A stretch of 64,000 nucleotides of DNA from NCBI RefSeq assembly GCF_031582965.1, contig NZ_CP134049.1, forward strand, positions 2,790,001 to 2,854,000. Direction: 5' to 3'. Source of the stretch: Bacillus sp. NEB1478 (GTDB lineage Bacteria > Bacillota > Bacilli > Bacillales > Fictibacillaceae). The notes under the pieces were generated by a model. The model was given only the letters and a program-made list of their open reading frames with translations, had not been told where the DNA came from and ran no database searches. The translations under genes were made by a program, and so were the position numbers. Shown in pieces: positions 8,530 through 17,636 of this stretch. Position 1 is the stretch's first letter; each line of letters opens with the position of its first letter.

Positions 8530-9000
8530 TTATTTTAAAAGCATCAGGGCAAAAGGAGAAATGATCATGATGAACGGGCTTGCTAAAAACAAAATAACAC
8601 TTGTTTTGGAATTTACTTTTAGAATGAGAGAGTTGATCAAAAGTGTAACGATGAATATCCCTGCAATGATGTAGATTTGAACAGGCAGTAATTCCATATC
8701 CGGTCCTAAAACAGGATTAGAAATATAGGAGAAGAATGGCACTAAAATCATATAGATCATGATTGCCAGATACCCGAATATCAAATTTGAGATAATGAAA
8801 GCTAAGATTCTTATCTTTGTCATTTTTTGCTTAGAGTCATTCATTTTATTTCTCTTAAACTCCAAAAAGAGATAAAACATAAAACTGATCATTAAGAAGA
8901 TTGCTAGTTCAAAAATATTCGTAAAAAAGTTCACCTTAACAAAAACTAGCATCATCAGAAACCAAAATAAATGCGGGATAAAAAATAAAACCTTATACAT
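8530..9000 (-). CDS. Unknown membrane protein, about five TM segments
   Basis: 156 residues. Hydrophobic stretches fall at about 5-22, 28-46, 67-92, 107-127 and 133-154, with a short basic cytoplasmic loop FKRNKMNDSKQKMTK. No motif I recognise. An AAAGGAG site precedes the ATG. The VOC gene follows 21 bp downstream on the same strand. I cannot assign a role. Confidence 0.75.
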   Translation of the reverse strand: MYKVLFFIPHLFWFLMMLVFVKVNFFTNIFELAIFLMISFMFYLFLEFKRNKMNDSKQKMTKIRILAFIISNLIFGYLAIMIYMILVPFFSYISNPVLGPDMELLPVQIYIIAGIFIVTLLINSLILKVNSKTSVILFLASPFIMIISPFALMLLK

Positions 9001-9148
9001 GACTTCAGCTTTCTCCTTTTTTGTTGATTGGCATTTGTGTTTATTGTAAATTTTACCACAAATGGAATGGATATATGGATAAGAATTTTCCTTTTCAAAC
9101 GCCTTTAATAGGGTCTGCAGGAGAAAATCAGACTGTCTATTTCTTAAG

Positions 9149-9177
9149 TTGACCGAGCTTATTAAATAGCTAATAAT
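9149..9177 (+). promoter_or_regulatory. Sigma-A-type promoter of the multidrug exporter
   Basis: TTGACC (9149-9154), 17-bp spacer, AATAAT (9172-9177), about 68 bp before the exporter start. Confidence 0.6.
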
Positions 9178-9244
9178 TCTCTTTCATGATAATATGTTTG
9201 ATTGTTATAGAAATCGGAGTCTGTTTGTTTGAAAGGGGATCTCT

Positions 9245-10696
9245 ATGAGAAAACAAATCATGACTGCTTTATTGCTTGTGACGGTGCTTGCTGCTATGGA
9301 AGGAACCATTGTCAGCACAGCGATACCGCGCATTACGAGTGACCTTTCAGGCATTGAACTCGTCAGCTGGGTTTATGCTGTGTATATGCTCGCAACAGCC
9401 GTATCGACACCGATCTACGGAAAACTTGCAGATTTATTTGGTAGGAAGAAAGTTATTCTATCCGGTATCATCCTTTTCCTGGCGGGTTCTGCACTTTGCG
9501 GGATCGCCATGTCCATGGAACAGCTGATCTTTTACCGCGCCATTCAGGGACTTGGTGCTGGAGCCGTTATGCCGATAACAATGACGATTATTGGCGATCT
9601 TTATTCAGAAGCGAAAGATCGGGCAAAAGCGCAAGGATGGATCAGTGCTGTATGGGGAGTTGCTGGTGTATTGGGTCCGTTAATGGGTGGATTTTTAGTA
9701 GATACGCTTTCTTGGCGCTATATCTTTTTCTTAAATATTCCGTTTGGTTTACTAGCTTTCTTGCTGCTGGTCATCAATTATAAGGAAGATCTATCAAAAG
9801 GCAAACCATATATTGATTATTGGGGAGCTGTCACTTTTTCGCTTGGGACAATCGCTTTTCTTTATGCGCTATTAACAGGCAGCCAGAATAATGATTGGGG
9901 CAATCCGTTGATAATCGGTTTGTTTATTGCTGCAATTCTTATCTATGCTTGTTTTGTGTACATAGAGAAAAAATCTCCGGAACCGCTTATTCCGCTCAAT
10001 CTTTTTGCAAACCGCAGCGTACTGATCGTGAATGGTCTGACATTAATCTCTGGTGCTGTGGTAATCAGCATCACCATCTACCTGCCAATATGGAGTCAGG
10101 GCGTAATGGGAAAAACAGCGACTGAAGCTGGTTTCGTGCTCATGCCACTGCCTGTTTGCTGGACAATTGGTTCACTCGTTACAGGTAATCTTGTCGGACG
10201 TATGAAAGAAAATTGGATCATCACACTTGGACTTACTGTGGTCAGTATAGCATCACTGATCTTTTTCACACTAAGCACAACCTCCCCCTCTTTCCTGATC
10301 TATTTTGCATCAGCCATATTGGGATTAGGAATGGGACTGATCACACCGATTTACATGCTGATCATTCAAGGCTCCGTTCCTTCTAACAAAAGAGGGGTAG
10401 CCGTCGCATCGAATACGTTTACGAGTACTTTCAGTCAGACCCTTGGTTCAGCCGTTTTTGGAACCATTTTCAATATGGTGACACTCTCAAAAGCGGAAAA
10501 ATCCGGACAGGGAGATCTTGATCTGAACGCCTCATTTGAGCACGGAAGTCTTCCTGCTAAAAAACTTTCACAGCTGCAGGATATCCTAGCTTCAGGGATG
10601 CACGTCATCTATGGCGTATTGTTCGTGATGATAGTTATCGGCATTGCTATTTCATTTTTGTTAATTAAAGAAATGCGGCAATCTGCAGATAACTAA
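9245..10696 (+). CDS. Multidrug MFS exporter, DHA2 (EmrB/QacA) type, 14 TM
   Basis: 483 residues, fourteen hydrophobic segments. TM1 carries AAMEGTIVSTAIPRI, in which Glu takes the place of the Asp of the DHA2 motif D1. Motif A is GKLADLFGRKKV (residues ~59-70) and the antiporter motif C is GVAGVLGPLMGGFLVD (~138-153). These mark proton-coupled export of lipophilic drugs. A GAAAGGGGA site precedes the ATG and a canonical promoter lies further upstream. The gene stands alone between terminators. The drug range cannot be predicted. Confidence 0.92.
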   Translation: MRKQIMTALLLVTVLAAMEGTIVSTAIPRITSDLSGIELVSWVYAVYMLATAVSTPIYGKLADLFGRKKVILSGIILFLAGSALCGIAMSMEQLIFYRAIQGLGAGAVMPITMTIIGDLYSEAKDRAKAQGWISAVWGVAGVLGPLMGGFLVDTLSWRYIFFLNIPFGLLAFLLLVINYKEDLSKGKPYIDYWGAVTFSLGTIAFLYALLTGSQNNDWGNPLIIGLFIAAILIYACFVYIEKKSPEPLIPLNLFANRSVLIVNGLTLISGAVVISITIYLPIWSQGVMGKTATEAGFVLMPLPVCWTIGSLVTGNLVGRMKENWIITLGLTVVSIASLIFFTLSTTSPSFLIYFASAILGLGMGLITPIYMLIIQGSVPSNKRGVAVASNTFTSTFSQTLGSAVFGTIFNMVTLSKAEKSGQGDLDLNASFEHGSLPAKKLSQLQDILASGMHVIYGVLFVMIVIGIAISFLLIKEMRQSADN

Positions 10697-10703
10697 AATT
10701 AGG

Positions 10704-10736
10704 GCTGGCTCGTCTTAATGGTGAGTCAGCTTTTTT
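10704..10736 (+). terminator. Rho-independent terminator of the exporter
   Basis: GCTGGCTC pairs with GAGTCAGC (10704-10711, 10723-10730) followed by six T. Confidence 0.82.
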
Positions 10737-10802
10737 GGGGCTGATAGGGCTTCAATCATGCTTTCTTCAGTATCGCCCGGACATCATCGTTAAAGCATGC
10801 CG

Positions 10803-10846
10803 CAAAAAAGGATGACCCATTTGAACTTGGGCCATCCCTTTTTTTG
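10803..10846. terminator. Bidirectional terminator, mainly for the NlpC/P60 gene
   Basis: Stem GGATGACCCA/TGGGCCATCC (one mismatch) with T-runs on both strands. It lies just past the stop of the minus-strand gene. Confidence 0.82.
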
Positions 10847-10853
10847 TTTAACC

Positions 10854-11498
10854 TTAACGATATTGTTTTGCGCCTACATATTTGTCTTTCCAGTAAGAGC
10901 TGTCGAGTTCGCTTGTTGTTACACCTTTTGAAGATGAAGCATGTTTGAACTTGTTGTCTCCAATATAAACACCTGCGTGACTCGGTCCGTTCCCTTCAAG
11001 GTCAAAGAACACAATGTCACCAACAGCTGGGTTGTCGACTTTTGTTCCTTCTGCATACATTTCATCAACCGTGCGTTTTAGCTGAACACCTGTACCTTCA
11101 TTGAAGATATATTTTAAGTATCCGCTGCAGTCAAAGCCGTCAGGGGTATCTCCGCCCCAAACATAAGGCGTACCTTCGTATTTTTCTGCAGTATCTACAA
11201 TCGCTTTTTTACTGAATACACCTAGCGCTTTGTATGTCTCTAATCCTGTTACTCCATCAACCGCGATTCCTTTGTCATCTTGCAGTTTTTTCACGGCTGC
11301 TGTTGTGTAGTCTCCATAGTAATCAGTTGTTTTGTCATAAGTAAAGTAACCTTTTTTATCTAAAGCTTGCTGAAGATCTTGTACGTCTGAATTCTGCATC
11401 TCAGGTTTTAAGTTCTGGTCACCAAGCGCGGCATGACCTACTGCCGGGTTGAATGCCACAACACCTGCTACTGCTAGTCCTGCTACTAAATTTTTCAA
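10854..11498 (-). CDS. Secreted NlpC/P60 peptidoglycan hydrolase with a PG-binding domain
   Basis: 214 residues from a TTG at 11498 with GAAGGGG in front. The open frame runs further upstream to 11615, but only this start gives a signal peptide (MKNLVAGLAVAGVVAFNPAVGHA). After it comes a peptidoglycan_binding_1 repeat (~35-90, VQDLQQALDKKGYFTY, DGVTGLETYKALG), then the NlpC/P60 papain-like domain. Its catalytic Cys is in GFDCSGYLKYI, His in GPSHAGVYIG and the third polar residue in FKHASS. Such enzymes cut the D-Glu/meso-diaminopimelate link in wall stem peptides. It is a single gene with its own terminator. Its autolytic role is inferred from the family. Confidence 0.9.
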   Translation of the reverse strand: MKNLVAGLAVAGVVAFNPAVGHAALGDQNLKPEMQNSDVQDLQQALDKKGYFTYDKTTDYYGDYTTAAVKKLQDDKGIAVDGVTGLETYKALGVFSKKAIVDTAEKYEGTPYVWGGDTPDGFDCSGYLKYIFNEGTGVQLKRTVDEMYAEGTKVDNPAVGDIVFFDLEGNGPSHAGVYIGDNKFKHASSSKGVTTSELDSSYWKDKYVGAKQYR

Positions 11499-11672
11499 AG
11501 TACCATCCCCTTCTATTAATTCGTACCTGACCCATACTAACAGCCAAATATAACAAAGGGGTTTTAAAGCGATTACAGCGAAATAACAATTATCATGAAA
11601 TATATGAGAAATCACATATTTCGTTACGAAAGAGCTAGTCGAACCTTGTCAGGTGGTGTCGATTCGTGTTTA

Positions 11673-11790
11673 TTTGAGACGATAGTCTGTAAAATGGTTA
11701 GATTGCCTCGGTAAATTGTTTGATTATCCTGAAGAATTGTCTGATTAGTTTAAGAAAATGTCTGAAGGCTTGATTAAATGTTTGCAACGA
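11673..11790 (+). repeat. Intergenic array A: about six degenerate ~21-bp units
   Basis: Anchors aligned on TTGTTTGATTA-like sequence start at 11673, 11694, 11716, 11737, 11758 and 11778 (spacings 21, 22, 21, 21, 20). The two best units read TTGTTTGATTA and TTGTCTGATTA. The array lies between the divergent NlpC/P60 and SDR genes. The 476-bp gap 11499-11974 otherwise holds only a possible small leader frame at 11911-11943. Confidence 0.6.
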
Positions 11791-11910
11791 TAGAATTATT
11801 ATCATTATTCAGGTTTTCGGATCCATTCTTCAAAAATATCAGCAAAATATTTTAAGAATCTATCTCTCTCCCTTAATGTAAATTGATAAAATGAATAAAG
11901 GAGAATGGAA

Positions 11911-11943
11911 ATGTGGAAGAGAATTGAATGTGTGGCCATTTAA
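11911..11943 (+). other. Possible 10-residue leader frame before the SDR gene
   Basis: ATG at 11911 is preceded by an excellent AAAGGAG site and reads MWKRIECVAI then TAA, ending 31 bp before the SDR start. It could be a leader peptide, or simply a ribosome site left over from a longer or rearranged gene. There is no other support. Confidence 0.25.
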
Positions 11944-11974
11944 AAATGATTTAAGTATTGGGGACAAGACTTTC

Positions 11975-12814
11975 ATGAATAAAAAAATAGCGATCGTTAC
12001 CGGTTCTTCCAGCGGGTTCGGCATGCTGAGTGCAGTTGAGCTGGCGAAGGCTGGATTTGAAGTGATCAGTACGATTAGGAATATGGATAAATCAGAGAGT
12101 CTGCTCAAATTAGCAGATGAGCAGAACGTTTCGGATTCCATACGTCTGCATCCGCTCGATGTGACATCGTCTGATTCGATAAATGAGTTTAAACTGTTTT
12201 TATTACAGCTGGGTCATGTTGATGTACTCGTGAACAATGCGGGTTTTGCGGCTGGCGGGTTTTGTGAAGAGCTTTCAGTCGATGATTATCGCGCTCAGTT
12301 TGAAACGAACGTCTTTGGCCTGATTGCCGTTACGCAAGCTGTTCTTCCAGTCATGAGAAAAAAGCAGCGCGGGCGGATCATTAATATTAGCAGTATCAGC
12401 GGCCGGTTTGGATTTCCGGGCATGTCACCGTATACGGCATCAAAACATGCGGTCGAGGGATTCAGTGAAAGCCTCCGTCTTGAAGTGAAACCGTCCGGAA
12501 TTGATGTAGTGCTCGTTGAACCTGGTTCCTACCAGACCAACATTTGGTCGACGCTTGATAAGATAACACTCAATCCAAAATCACCTTACCACACTTATAT
12601 GGAAGCCATTTTGAACAACATCGGCAATGTAAAAGTAGTGCATGGAAACCCGCTGGATGTTGCGAAACTTATAACCCGTATCGCCACAATGAGTAAAACA
12701 CCAAAGCTTCGCTATCCGATCGGAAACGGAGTGAAGATGAACATCTTCATGAAAATGATCTTGCCGTGGAAGACGTTAGAGAGCATTATTTTGAAGAAAC
12801 TGTTAAAAAAATAG
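11975..12814 (+). CDS. Short-chain dehydrogenase/reductase (SDR)
   Basis: 279 residues from the ATG at 11975 (MNKKIAIVTGSSSGFG). A longer in-frame start at 11891 adds 28 residues unlike the family. Classical SDR features: TGSSSGFG nucleotide-binding loop (~9-16), VDVLVNNAG near residue 80, catalytic Ser in INISSISG and the YTASK Tyr/Lys pair. The GTP-like GSSSGFG plus EPGSYQTN resembles oxidoreductases acting on lipids or retinol-like substrates. The ribosome site at 11975 is weak (TTGGGGAC), while a strong site upstream serves a 10-codon frame. The substrate is unknown. Confidence 0.88.
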   Translation: MNKKIAIVTGSSSGFGMLSAVELAKAGFEVISTIRNMDKSESLLKLADEQNVSDSIRLHPLDVTSSDSINEFKLFLLQLGHVDVLVNNAGFAAGGFCEELSVDDYRAQFETNVFGLIAVTQAVLPVMRKKQRGRIINISSISGRFGFPGMSPYTASKHAVEGFSESLRLEVKPSGIDVVLVEPGSYQTNIWSTLDKITLNPKSPYHTYMEAILNNIGNVKVVHGNPLDVAKLITRIATMSKTPKLRYPIGNGVKMNIFMKMILPWKTLESIILKKLLKK

Positions 12815-12922
12815 GCTGTTTTCTAAAAGACACTGTTTTTTTATAAAGATTTTGTGAAAGTGGTCAGTTGTGATTCAACCACTTCTTCGTCTCAGCTTAA
12901 TATCCATCAAAGTTACGAAAAC

Positions 12923-12961
12923 AGAAAAAGCCCGTCCACTTAAAAAATGGCGGGTTTTTCT
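12923..12961. terminator. Probable bidirectional terminator
   Basis: AGAAAAAGCCCG and CGGGTTTTTCT arms with minor bulges, 110 bp after the SDR stop and 110 bp before the end of the convergent STAS gene. Confidence 0.7.
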
Positions 12962-13069
12962 GCTTATATTAATTTATTTTCTAATTTTACGAAAAATGCT
13001 TTGGATAAACGTTCAAGTCATTTAAAGCTTAATTAAATTCCATCACCGAATTCAAACATTAACAAAGAA

Positions 13070-13900
13070 TCATTTACTCCCTAAATAATCTTCAAGTGCT
13101 TGCTGCAAGGTAGCCTTCGTAATAGCTTTATTTTCAAACGTTAAGCCGAGTCTTGTAACTTTCCTTACGATTTCAGGACGCAGCCCGGTAATCACACACT
13201 CACACCCCATCATATTGGCGCCTTCCATAATTCTCATCATGTGTTCGATAACCTCTGACTCCATCTCAGCAATTCCAGAAAGATCCATAACTAATGTCCC
13301 AATACGTAACTTACTAATCTCCAAAAGTACTTTCTCTTCAATCGTGCTGGATCTCGACATATCGATGTGTCCAATTAGAGGAAGTACACAAACTTTTGAA
13401 GTAATCGGAATGATCGGGACAGAAAGATTTTCAACTAATGCTCTCTGCGCTTCAATTAATTGATCCTTAAATTCAGAATAGCTCAGAAAGAACGTATTTA
13501 AAAATTGATCGACACTATCATTTATTTGCCGTTCGAGATCATAAAAACTGATGGAATCATTGTTTGTATTCTCTTCATCATACCTTTGCAGAAAATGCCA
13601 TATCGTTCTTCTGATGGCTTGTACCCATTCCAGCTTAAAAGCTAAGGTTAAACTATGAGAAGCCCATGAAATACCTTCGTTCTTTGCGAATATTTCAAGT
13701 TCCTTGTTATTCCCTTTGAGTGCATACATGACTAGCTTATGAGCATTGTTTAAAAGGTCTATGTTTCCGATAAATTGAATTTCTTCAATTTTGTTGCGAA
13801 CATTTTTTGCTTCGTTTAATAGATTATCTTGAAATTCATCCCGGTTACTTGTGAAATATTCAACATAATCCTTTTCCAGCGTCAGCCCCATCATTTTCAC
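13070..13900 (-). CDS. RsbR-like stressosome protein (STAS domain)
   Basis: 276 residues. The N-terminal half (~1-155) is an all-helical sensor region of the RsbRD/globin-like kind, rich in charged residues. A linker VENLSVPIIPI leads into a C-terminal STAS domain (~165-275) with VLPLIGHIDMSRS, LVMDLSGIAEMESEVI and CVITGLRPEIVRK. Stressosome proteins of this family hold RsbT until stress triggers its release and so feed sigma-B activation. An AAGGAGTG site precedes the ATG. A second STAS protein with a different sensor lies at 17637-18506. Which stimulus it senses cannot be read from sequence. Confidence 0.88.
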   Translation of the reverse strand: MKMMGLTLEKDYVEYFTSNRDEFQDNLLNEAKNVRNKIEEIQFIGNIDLLNNAHKLVMYALKGNNKELEIFAKNEGISWASHSLTLAFKLEWVQAIRRTIWHFLQRYDEENTNNDSISFYDLERQINDSVDQFLNTFFLSYSEFKDQLIEAQRALVENLSVPIIPITSKVCVLPLIGHIDMSRSSTIEEKVLLEISKLRIGTLVMDLSGIAEMESEVIEHMMRIMEGANMMGCECVITGLRPEIVRKVTRLGLTFENKAITKATLQQALEDYLGSK

Positions 13901-13970
13901 TCCTTATGAAGTAATAATTTTTCTAACAATTCTATTATGTCATATTCGATAAAAAAAGGAAGATTTAAAG

Positions 13971-14005
13971 CATAAAACAAGACTGCCCTTTTACCTGGCA
14001 GCCTT
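13971..14005 (-). terminator. Terminator overlapping the end of the 82-residue gene
   Basis: Minus strand AAGGCTGCC pairs with GGGCAGTCTT and is followed by GTTTTATG. The stem starts inside the last four codons of the gene. Confidence 0.75.
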
Positions 14006-14239
14006 GCTGTTTATTTGGAACAGATTCCTTATTTCGTGTGCTTGATTAATTGTTTCTGCTTTAATGTCAACGTTTAGTTTACGAATATTATCACAATAGA
14101 TGTGGAGTTGTTTTGCTTTTGGATCACTAAGATATGAAGCGAAATTATCCAGTTTGTCTACTTCACTTAGAATTTCGGCTTTCGTGTCTGCATTCTCAAT
14201 CCTGTTACAACAAGAGTTGATTTGATCATAAACAGACAT
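13991..14239 (-). CDS. Small helical protein, 82 residues, behind a sigma-B-like promoter
   Basis: Starts at the ATG at 14239, preceded by GAGGAGGTGG; the longer frame to 14296 would begin inside the promoter. The protein (MSVYDQINSCCNRIENADT... to FQINSKAAR) is charged and predicted helical, with three Cys (an adjacent CC pair at residues 9-10 and a later one in HIYCDNIRK). I recognise no family. A good match to a sigma-B promoter lies 31 bp upstream, and an RsbR-like gene follows on the same strand, so a general-stress role is a reasonable inference. Confidence 0.7.
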   Translation of the reverse strand: MSVYDQINSCCNRIENADTKAEILSEVDKLDNFASYLSDPKAKQLHIYCDNIRKLNVDIKAETINQAHEIRNLFQINSKAAR

Positions 14240-14269
14240 GATTTCCACCTCCTCTATTATGCTATTAAT

Positions 14270-14294
14270 ATTCCCCCTAATTTTCTTTTGAAAC
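14270..14294 (-). promoter_or_regulatory. Sigma-B-type promoter
   Basis: On the minus strand GTTTCA, 13-bp spacer, GGGAAT. The consensus I recall is GTTTAA, 12-15 bp, GGGWAW. Located 31 bp upstream of the 82-residue gene. Confidence 0.6.
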
Positions 14295-14469
14295 AATTAC
14301 CATTATTGAATATAACTTTTTTTACATGACTTTTGTCGGCACAGTCAAGTTCTCTGCTATTGGCAGATTTGTTTTTAAAGTTTTCATTGGAGAAAACCAG
14401 AGCCACAATACACATACATAAAGGTATATTTCCACAAATACGTTTTGGTGAAATGGAGATCAGAATCAA

Positions 14470-15525
14470 CTAAGTCAAAACGGATAAATGTTTTTTCGAT
14501 TGATAGGCGACTAAATCTTCGCCTTTCTTTAACCGGTGCACAAAGTCTGGATTGGCAAGCAATGGTCTGCCAAACGCTGCTAAATCAATAATATTTTTTT
14601 GAATAGCTTTATTTGCACTTGTTGGGTTCAGATTCCCGACTCCAATGATAGTTCCATCCCAATAGTCCCTGACGAACTGGTGAAAAGTTTTTCCATCGGA
14701 GATCACTTGATCAAAATGATTGGTTGATGGATGAATCACTTTAATACCAACTTCCTTGAAGACTTCTATGAACGATTTTATCGCGGTTTCAGGATTAGTC
14801 CACATATAATCAGGAATATCATCCTTTAGTGCAGAAAACCGAATCATTGTTTGATCTATACCTGCTTCATCAATCACTGCTTTTAGAACTTCTTTCATAA
14901 AAGTAAGTCGTTGAGCCAATTCTCCACCATATTGATCTTTTCTTTGATTGGAGATATCTGAATTAAACTGGTCGATTAAATAGCCATGAGCACCATGTAT
15001 TTCTATACCATCAAACCCAGCATTCATTGCGTTGAGAGCAGCTTGCCTATATTGATGGATTACTTCTTGTATTTCTGCTATCGTCATTTCTTTAGGCATT
15101 TCAAAAGGCTTTCCAAAACGGTGTACATTCCCCTTTGCTTTAATAGGAGAAGGTGCCAGTGGCTGAATACCGCCAGTTATTTCATGGTGAGTAAGCCTGC
15201 CCACATGCCATAGCTGTGCAATAATGATTCCACCTTCATTGTGTACAGCATCCGTTACTCTTTTCCACCCTTCGACCTGTTCTTTTGAAAACAAACCGGG
15301 GAGATTAAAAGTACCCTTACCGCTCGAACTTACAATAATCCCTTCTGTAATAATAAGACCGATGCCATCTGCAGCACGTTTTCTGTAATATTCAACGACA
15401 TCATTGCCAACGACGCCTGTTCGGTAGTCTGCAAAACACCTCGTCATGGGGGCCATAACAATTCGATTTCTTAAATGCCAGTTCCCAATTTGTACAGGTT
15501 CTAATAATTTTGAATGAGAATCCAT
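14470..15525 (-). CDS. NADH:flavin oxidoreductase, old yellow enzyme family
   Basis: 351 residues forming one FMN-binding TIM barrel. Signatures: LLEPVQIGNWHLRNRIVMAPMTRC at the N-terminus, AQLWHVGRL near residue 104, the substrate His pair in GIEIHGAHGYLIDQFNS, and the phosphate-binding end VGNLNPTSAN/DLAAFGRPLLANPDF. Such enzymes reduce activated C=C bonds, often of electrophiles. A TAGAGGC site precedes the ATG. An Lrp/AsnC regulator is divergently transcribed 164 bp away and may control it. Confidence 0.92.
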   Translation of the reverse strand: MDSHSKLLEPVQIGNWHLRNRIVMAPMTRCFADYRTGVVGNDVVEYYRKRAADGIGLIITEGIIVSSSGKGTFNLPGLFSKEQVEGWKRVTDAVHNEGGIIIAQLWHVGRLTHHEITGGIQPLAPSPIKAKGNVHRFGKPFEMPKEMTIAEIQEVIHQYRQAALNAMNAGFDGIEIHGAHGYLIDQFNSDISNQRKDQYGGELAQRLTFMKEVLKAVIDEAGIDQTMIRFSALKDDIPDYMWTNPETAIKSFIEVFKEVGIKVIHPSTNHFDQVISDGKTFHQFVRDYWDGTIIGVGNLNPTSANKAIQKNIIDLAAFGRPLLANPDFVHRLKKGEDLVAYQSKKHLSVLT

Positions 15526-15689
15526 ATCTTTTGCCTCTATTCTCTTATCTGATTTACTATTATTTTAGAAAATTACTAATCTTTCTTACAGTTAGGAACA
15601 AATGAATTTTAATGAATTTACCTGTAAAATAAAGTTAGAATCGTCAGTTTGCCAATACTTTTAAAGTGATTACCTATGGAGGTAGAAAA

Positions 15690-16130
15690 ATGGACAGGAT
15701 TGATAAAAAAATACTAATCAATCTTCAAGAACAAGGCCGAATATCTATGACAGAACTAGGAAAACTTGTTGCCTTGTCACAGCCAGCTGTTACAGAACGA
15801 GTACGGAGACTCGAAGAAAAAGGGATTATCGATCACTACCGAACGGTTGTTGATCCGAAAAAAGTTAGCTTAAACACATCCGCTTACTTGCTGTTTCATA
15901 CAAAAGACTGCGATAAGTTCATTCAGTTTTGCAATGAATCACCTGATGTGATCGAACTTCACAGAATAAGCGGTCAATATAATTATTTGCTAAAGGTCGT
16001 AACAGAATCCATGGTTGCGCTTGAGGCTTTTATCAACGCCAGCGGAAAGCATGGAGATTCCACTACGCTAATTGTCCTGTCATCACCGATTGCATTAAAA
16101 AGCATCATTCCAATCGTTGAAGAAGATTAA
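15690..16130 (+). CDS. Lrp/AsnC-family transcriptional regulator
   Basis: 146 residues from the ATG at 15690 with TATGGAGGT in front; the longer frame from 15666 begins before the ribosome site. N-terminal helix-turn-helix (MDRIDKKILINLQEQGRI, LGKLVALSQPAVTERVRRL) is followed by a RAM ligand-binding domain (~65-140) with VIELHRISGQYNYLLKVV. Family members sense amino acids or other small molecules. It is divergent from the old-yellow-enzyme gene, the usual placing for a local regulator. Confidence 0.92.
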   Translation: MDRIDKKILINLQEQGRISMTELGKLVALSQPAVTERVRRLEEKGIIDHYRTVVDPKKVSLNTSAYLLFHTKDCDKFIQFCNESPDVIELHRISGQYNYLLKVVTESMVALEAFINASGKHGDSTTLIVLSSPIALKSIIPIVEED

Positions 16131-16182
16131 TTTTTTTGAAACCTATCCTCTGACCGAACGTATTTTCCTTGTCGGTAAAAAA

Positions 16183-16207
16183 GTTCAAAAAGATTAGTTT
16201 AGGGAAA
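16183..16207 (+). promoter_or_regulatory. Sigma-B-type promoter upstream of the lipoprotein-AIM24 pair
   Basis: GTTCAA (16183-16188), 13-bp spacer, GGGAAA (16202-16207). It is 68 bp before the lipoprotein start and has the same spacer as the site at 14270-14294. Confidence 0.55.
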
Positions 16208-16274
16208 AAGAATATTGAAGGTACTTGAAATCGCCATTTTGCATGCAAAATATCATCGTAAAAAGGAGGCTGTT

Positions 16275-16664
16275 TTGAGAAGATTACTTCTATTACTCTT
16301 TTCTCTCACACTTTTAATGAGCTGCAGTGTTGGTGTACGTCATAATCAAAATCTCGAACAGTCTATCCTGTCAGCTCAAAAGAAAGATACGAAAGTGGAT
16401 CTGAATGAACTAACAGATTTCAAATGGGATAAAGCCTTCCTGTTTCCTCCCTATACTGATCAAGCAACAATCAATGAAACACTTGGTTTTACTTTTAATG
16501 ACCCTAGTGAAATAAAAAACAGGGATGACATTTATCTATTAATCTTTGTAAATGAAGAAAAAGTGGTTCAGTATGCAAAGGTTTCGAGGAAATATGGCGA
16601 ATTAATACCTGAGGAAGAAATCATTACACCTTCAAAGGCAGTATTGAAGGTAGCACGATTATAA
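16275..16664 (+). CDS. Small lipoprotein of unknown function
   Basis: 129 residues from a TTG at 16275 preceded by AAAGGAGG; the longer frame from 16215 is rejected because it hides the signal peptide. MRRLLLLLFSLTLLMSCSVG is a lipoprotein signal with the lipid-anchored Cys at residue 17. The rest is a ~110-residue extracytoplasmic domain with the acidic region EKVVQYAKVSRKYGELIPEEE. I recognise no family. The AIM24 gene follows 27 bp downstream and shares the probable sigma-B promoter. Confidence 0.75.
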   Translation: MRRLLLLLFSLTLLMSCSVGVRHNQNLEQSILSAQKKDTKVDLNELTDFKWDKAFLFPPYTDQATINETLGFTFNDPSEIKNRDDIYLLIFVNEEKVVQYAKVSRKYGELIPEEEIITPSKAVLKVARL

Positions 16665-16691
16665 TTGTTTACTAAATGGAGGAATTGGAAA

Positions 16692-17483
16692 ATGAACAAT
16701 CACGAGATTGATTACAAAATTTATGGAGACGACATGCAGTTTGTAGAGGTGGAGCTGGATCCAAATGAGACAGTTATCGCTGAAGCCGGTGCCTTGATGA
16801 TGATGGAAGACGGCATCGATATGGAGACGATTTTCGGAGATGGCTCTTCAAACGCTGGCGGCGGTCTAATGGGCAAACTTTTCAACGCCGGAAAACGTGT
16901 GTTGACTGGTGAAAGCTTATTTATGACGACATTCACAAATCAGGCACATGGCAAGAAGCATGTATCTTTTGCTTCCCCATATCCTGGAAAGATCATTCCC
17001 ATGGACTTAAGTGAGATGGGCGGAAAAGTGATCTGTCAAAAAGATGCTTTCTTAGCAGCAGCTAAAGGGGTTTCTGTCGGAATCGAGTTCCAGCGTAAAA
17101 TCGGAACAGGTTTCTTCGGTGGTGAAGGCTTCATCATGCAAAAGCTTGAAGGTGACGGAATGGCTTTCGTTCATGCAGGTGGAACGATTCATAAAAAAGA
17201 GCTTGCTCCTGGTGAAGTCTTACGTGTAGATACGGGCTGCCTAGTAGCAATGACGAGCGGTGTTGATTACAGCATCGAAATGGTAAAAGGCGTGAAGACA
17301 GCATTGTTTGGCGGAGAAGGGTTGTTCTTCGCAACATTAAGAGGACCTGGAACTGTTTGGATTCAATCCCTTCCTTTCAGCCGTCTTGCTAGCCGTGTAT
17401 TCGCAGCTGCACCTAGCCGCGGCGGATCTTCCGATGAAGGAAGCCTCGCAAAAGGTGTTTTCAATATGTTGAACGGTGATTGA
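16692..17483 (+). CDS. AIM24 family protein
   Basis: 263 residues from the ATG at 16692, which has ATGGAGG in front. Beta-rich AIM24/TIGR00266 fold: [34 protein letters not shown] at the start, the Gly-rich loop around residue 55 ([20 protein letters not shown]), and repeated blades such as [26 protein letters not shown] and [24 protein letters not shown]. The bacterial role is not settled. It is downstream of a lipoprotein gene in the same operon. Confidence 0.9.
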   Translation: MNNHEIDYKIYGDDMQFVEVELDPNETVIAEAGALMMMEDGIDMETIFGDGSSNAGGGLMGKLFNAGKRVLTGESLFMTTFTNQAHGKKHVSFASPYPGKIIPMDLSEMGGKVICQKDAFLAAAKGVSVGIEFQRKIGTGFFGGEGFIMQKLEGDGMAFVHAGGTIHKKELAPGEVLRVDTGCLVAMTSGVDYSIEMVKGVKTALFGGEGLFFATLRGPGTVWIQSLPFSRLASRVFAAAPSRGGSSDEGSLAKGVFNMLNGD

Positions 17484-17599
17484 TTAAGGATATTTTTAAC
17501 AAGCAGTTAAAACCGAGGTTTTGACCTATTTCTGCTGTCATTGAGATGACGAATAGGAAAAAAGTGGATTCATCCATTTTAAAGCTATAAAAAACATAC

Positions 17600-17629
17600 A
17601 AAAAGCTATCCGTGGCGGATAGCTTTTTG
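17600..17629. terminator. Bidirectional terminator
   Basis: AAAAAGCTATCC pairs with GGATAGCTTTTT, between the convergent AIM24 and STAS genes. Confidence 0.88.
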
Positions 17630-17636
17630 TATTGAA

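Noticed and set aside
14257..14469. 70-codon minus-strand frame after the old-yellow-enzyme gene
   Set aside because: No ribosome site, no recognisable protein, and it overlaps the sigma-B-like promoter and the start of the real 82-residue gene.
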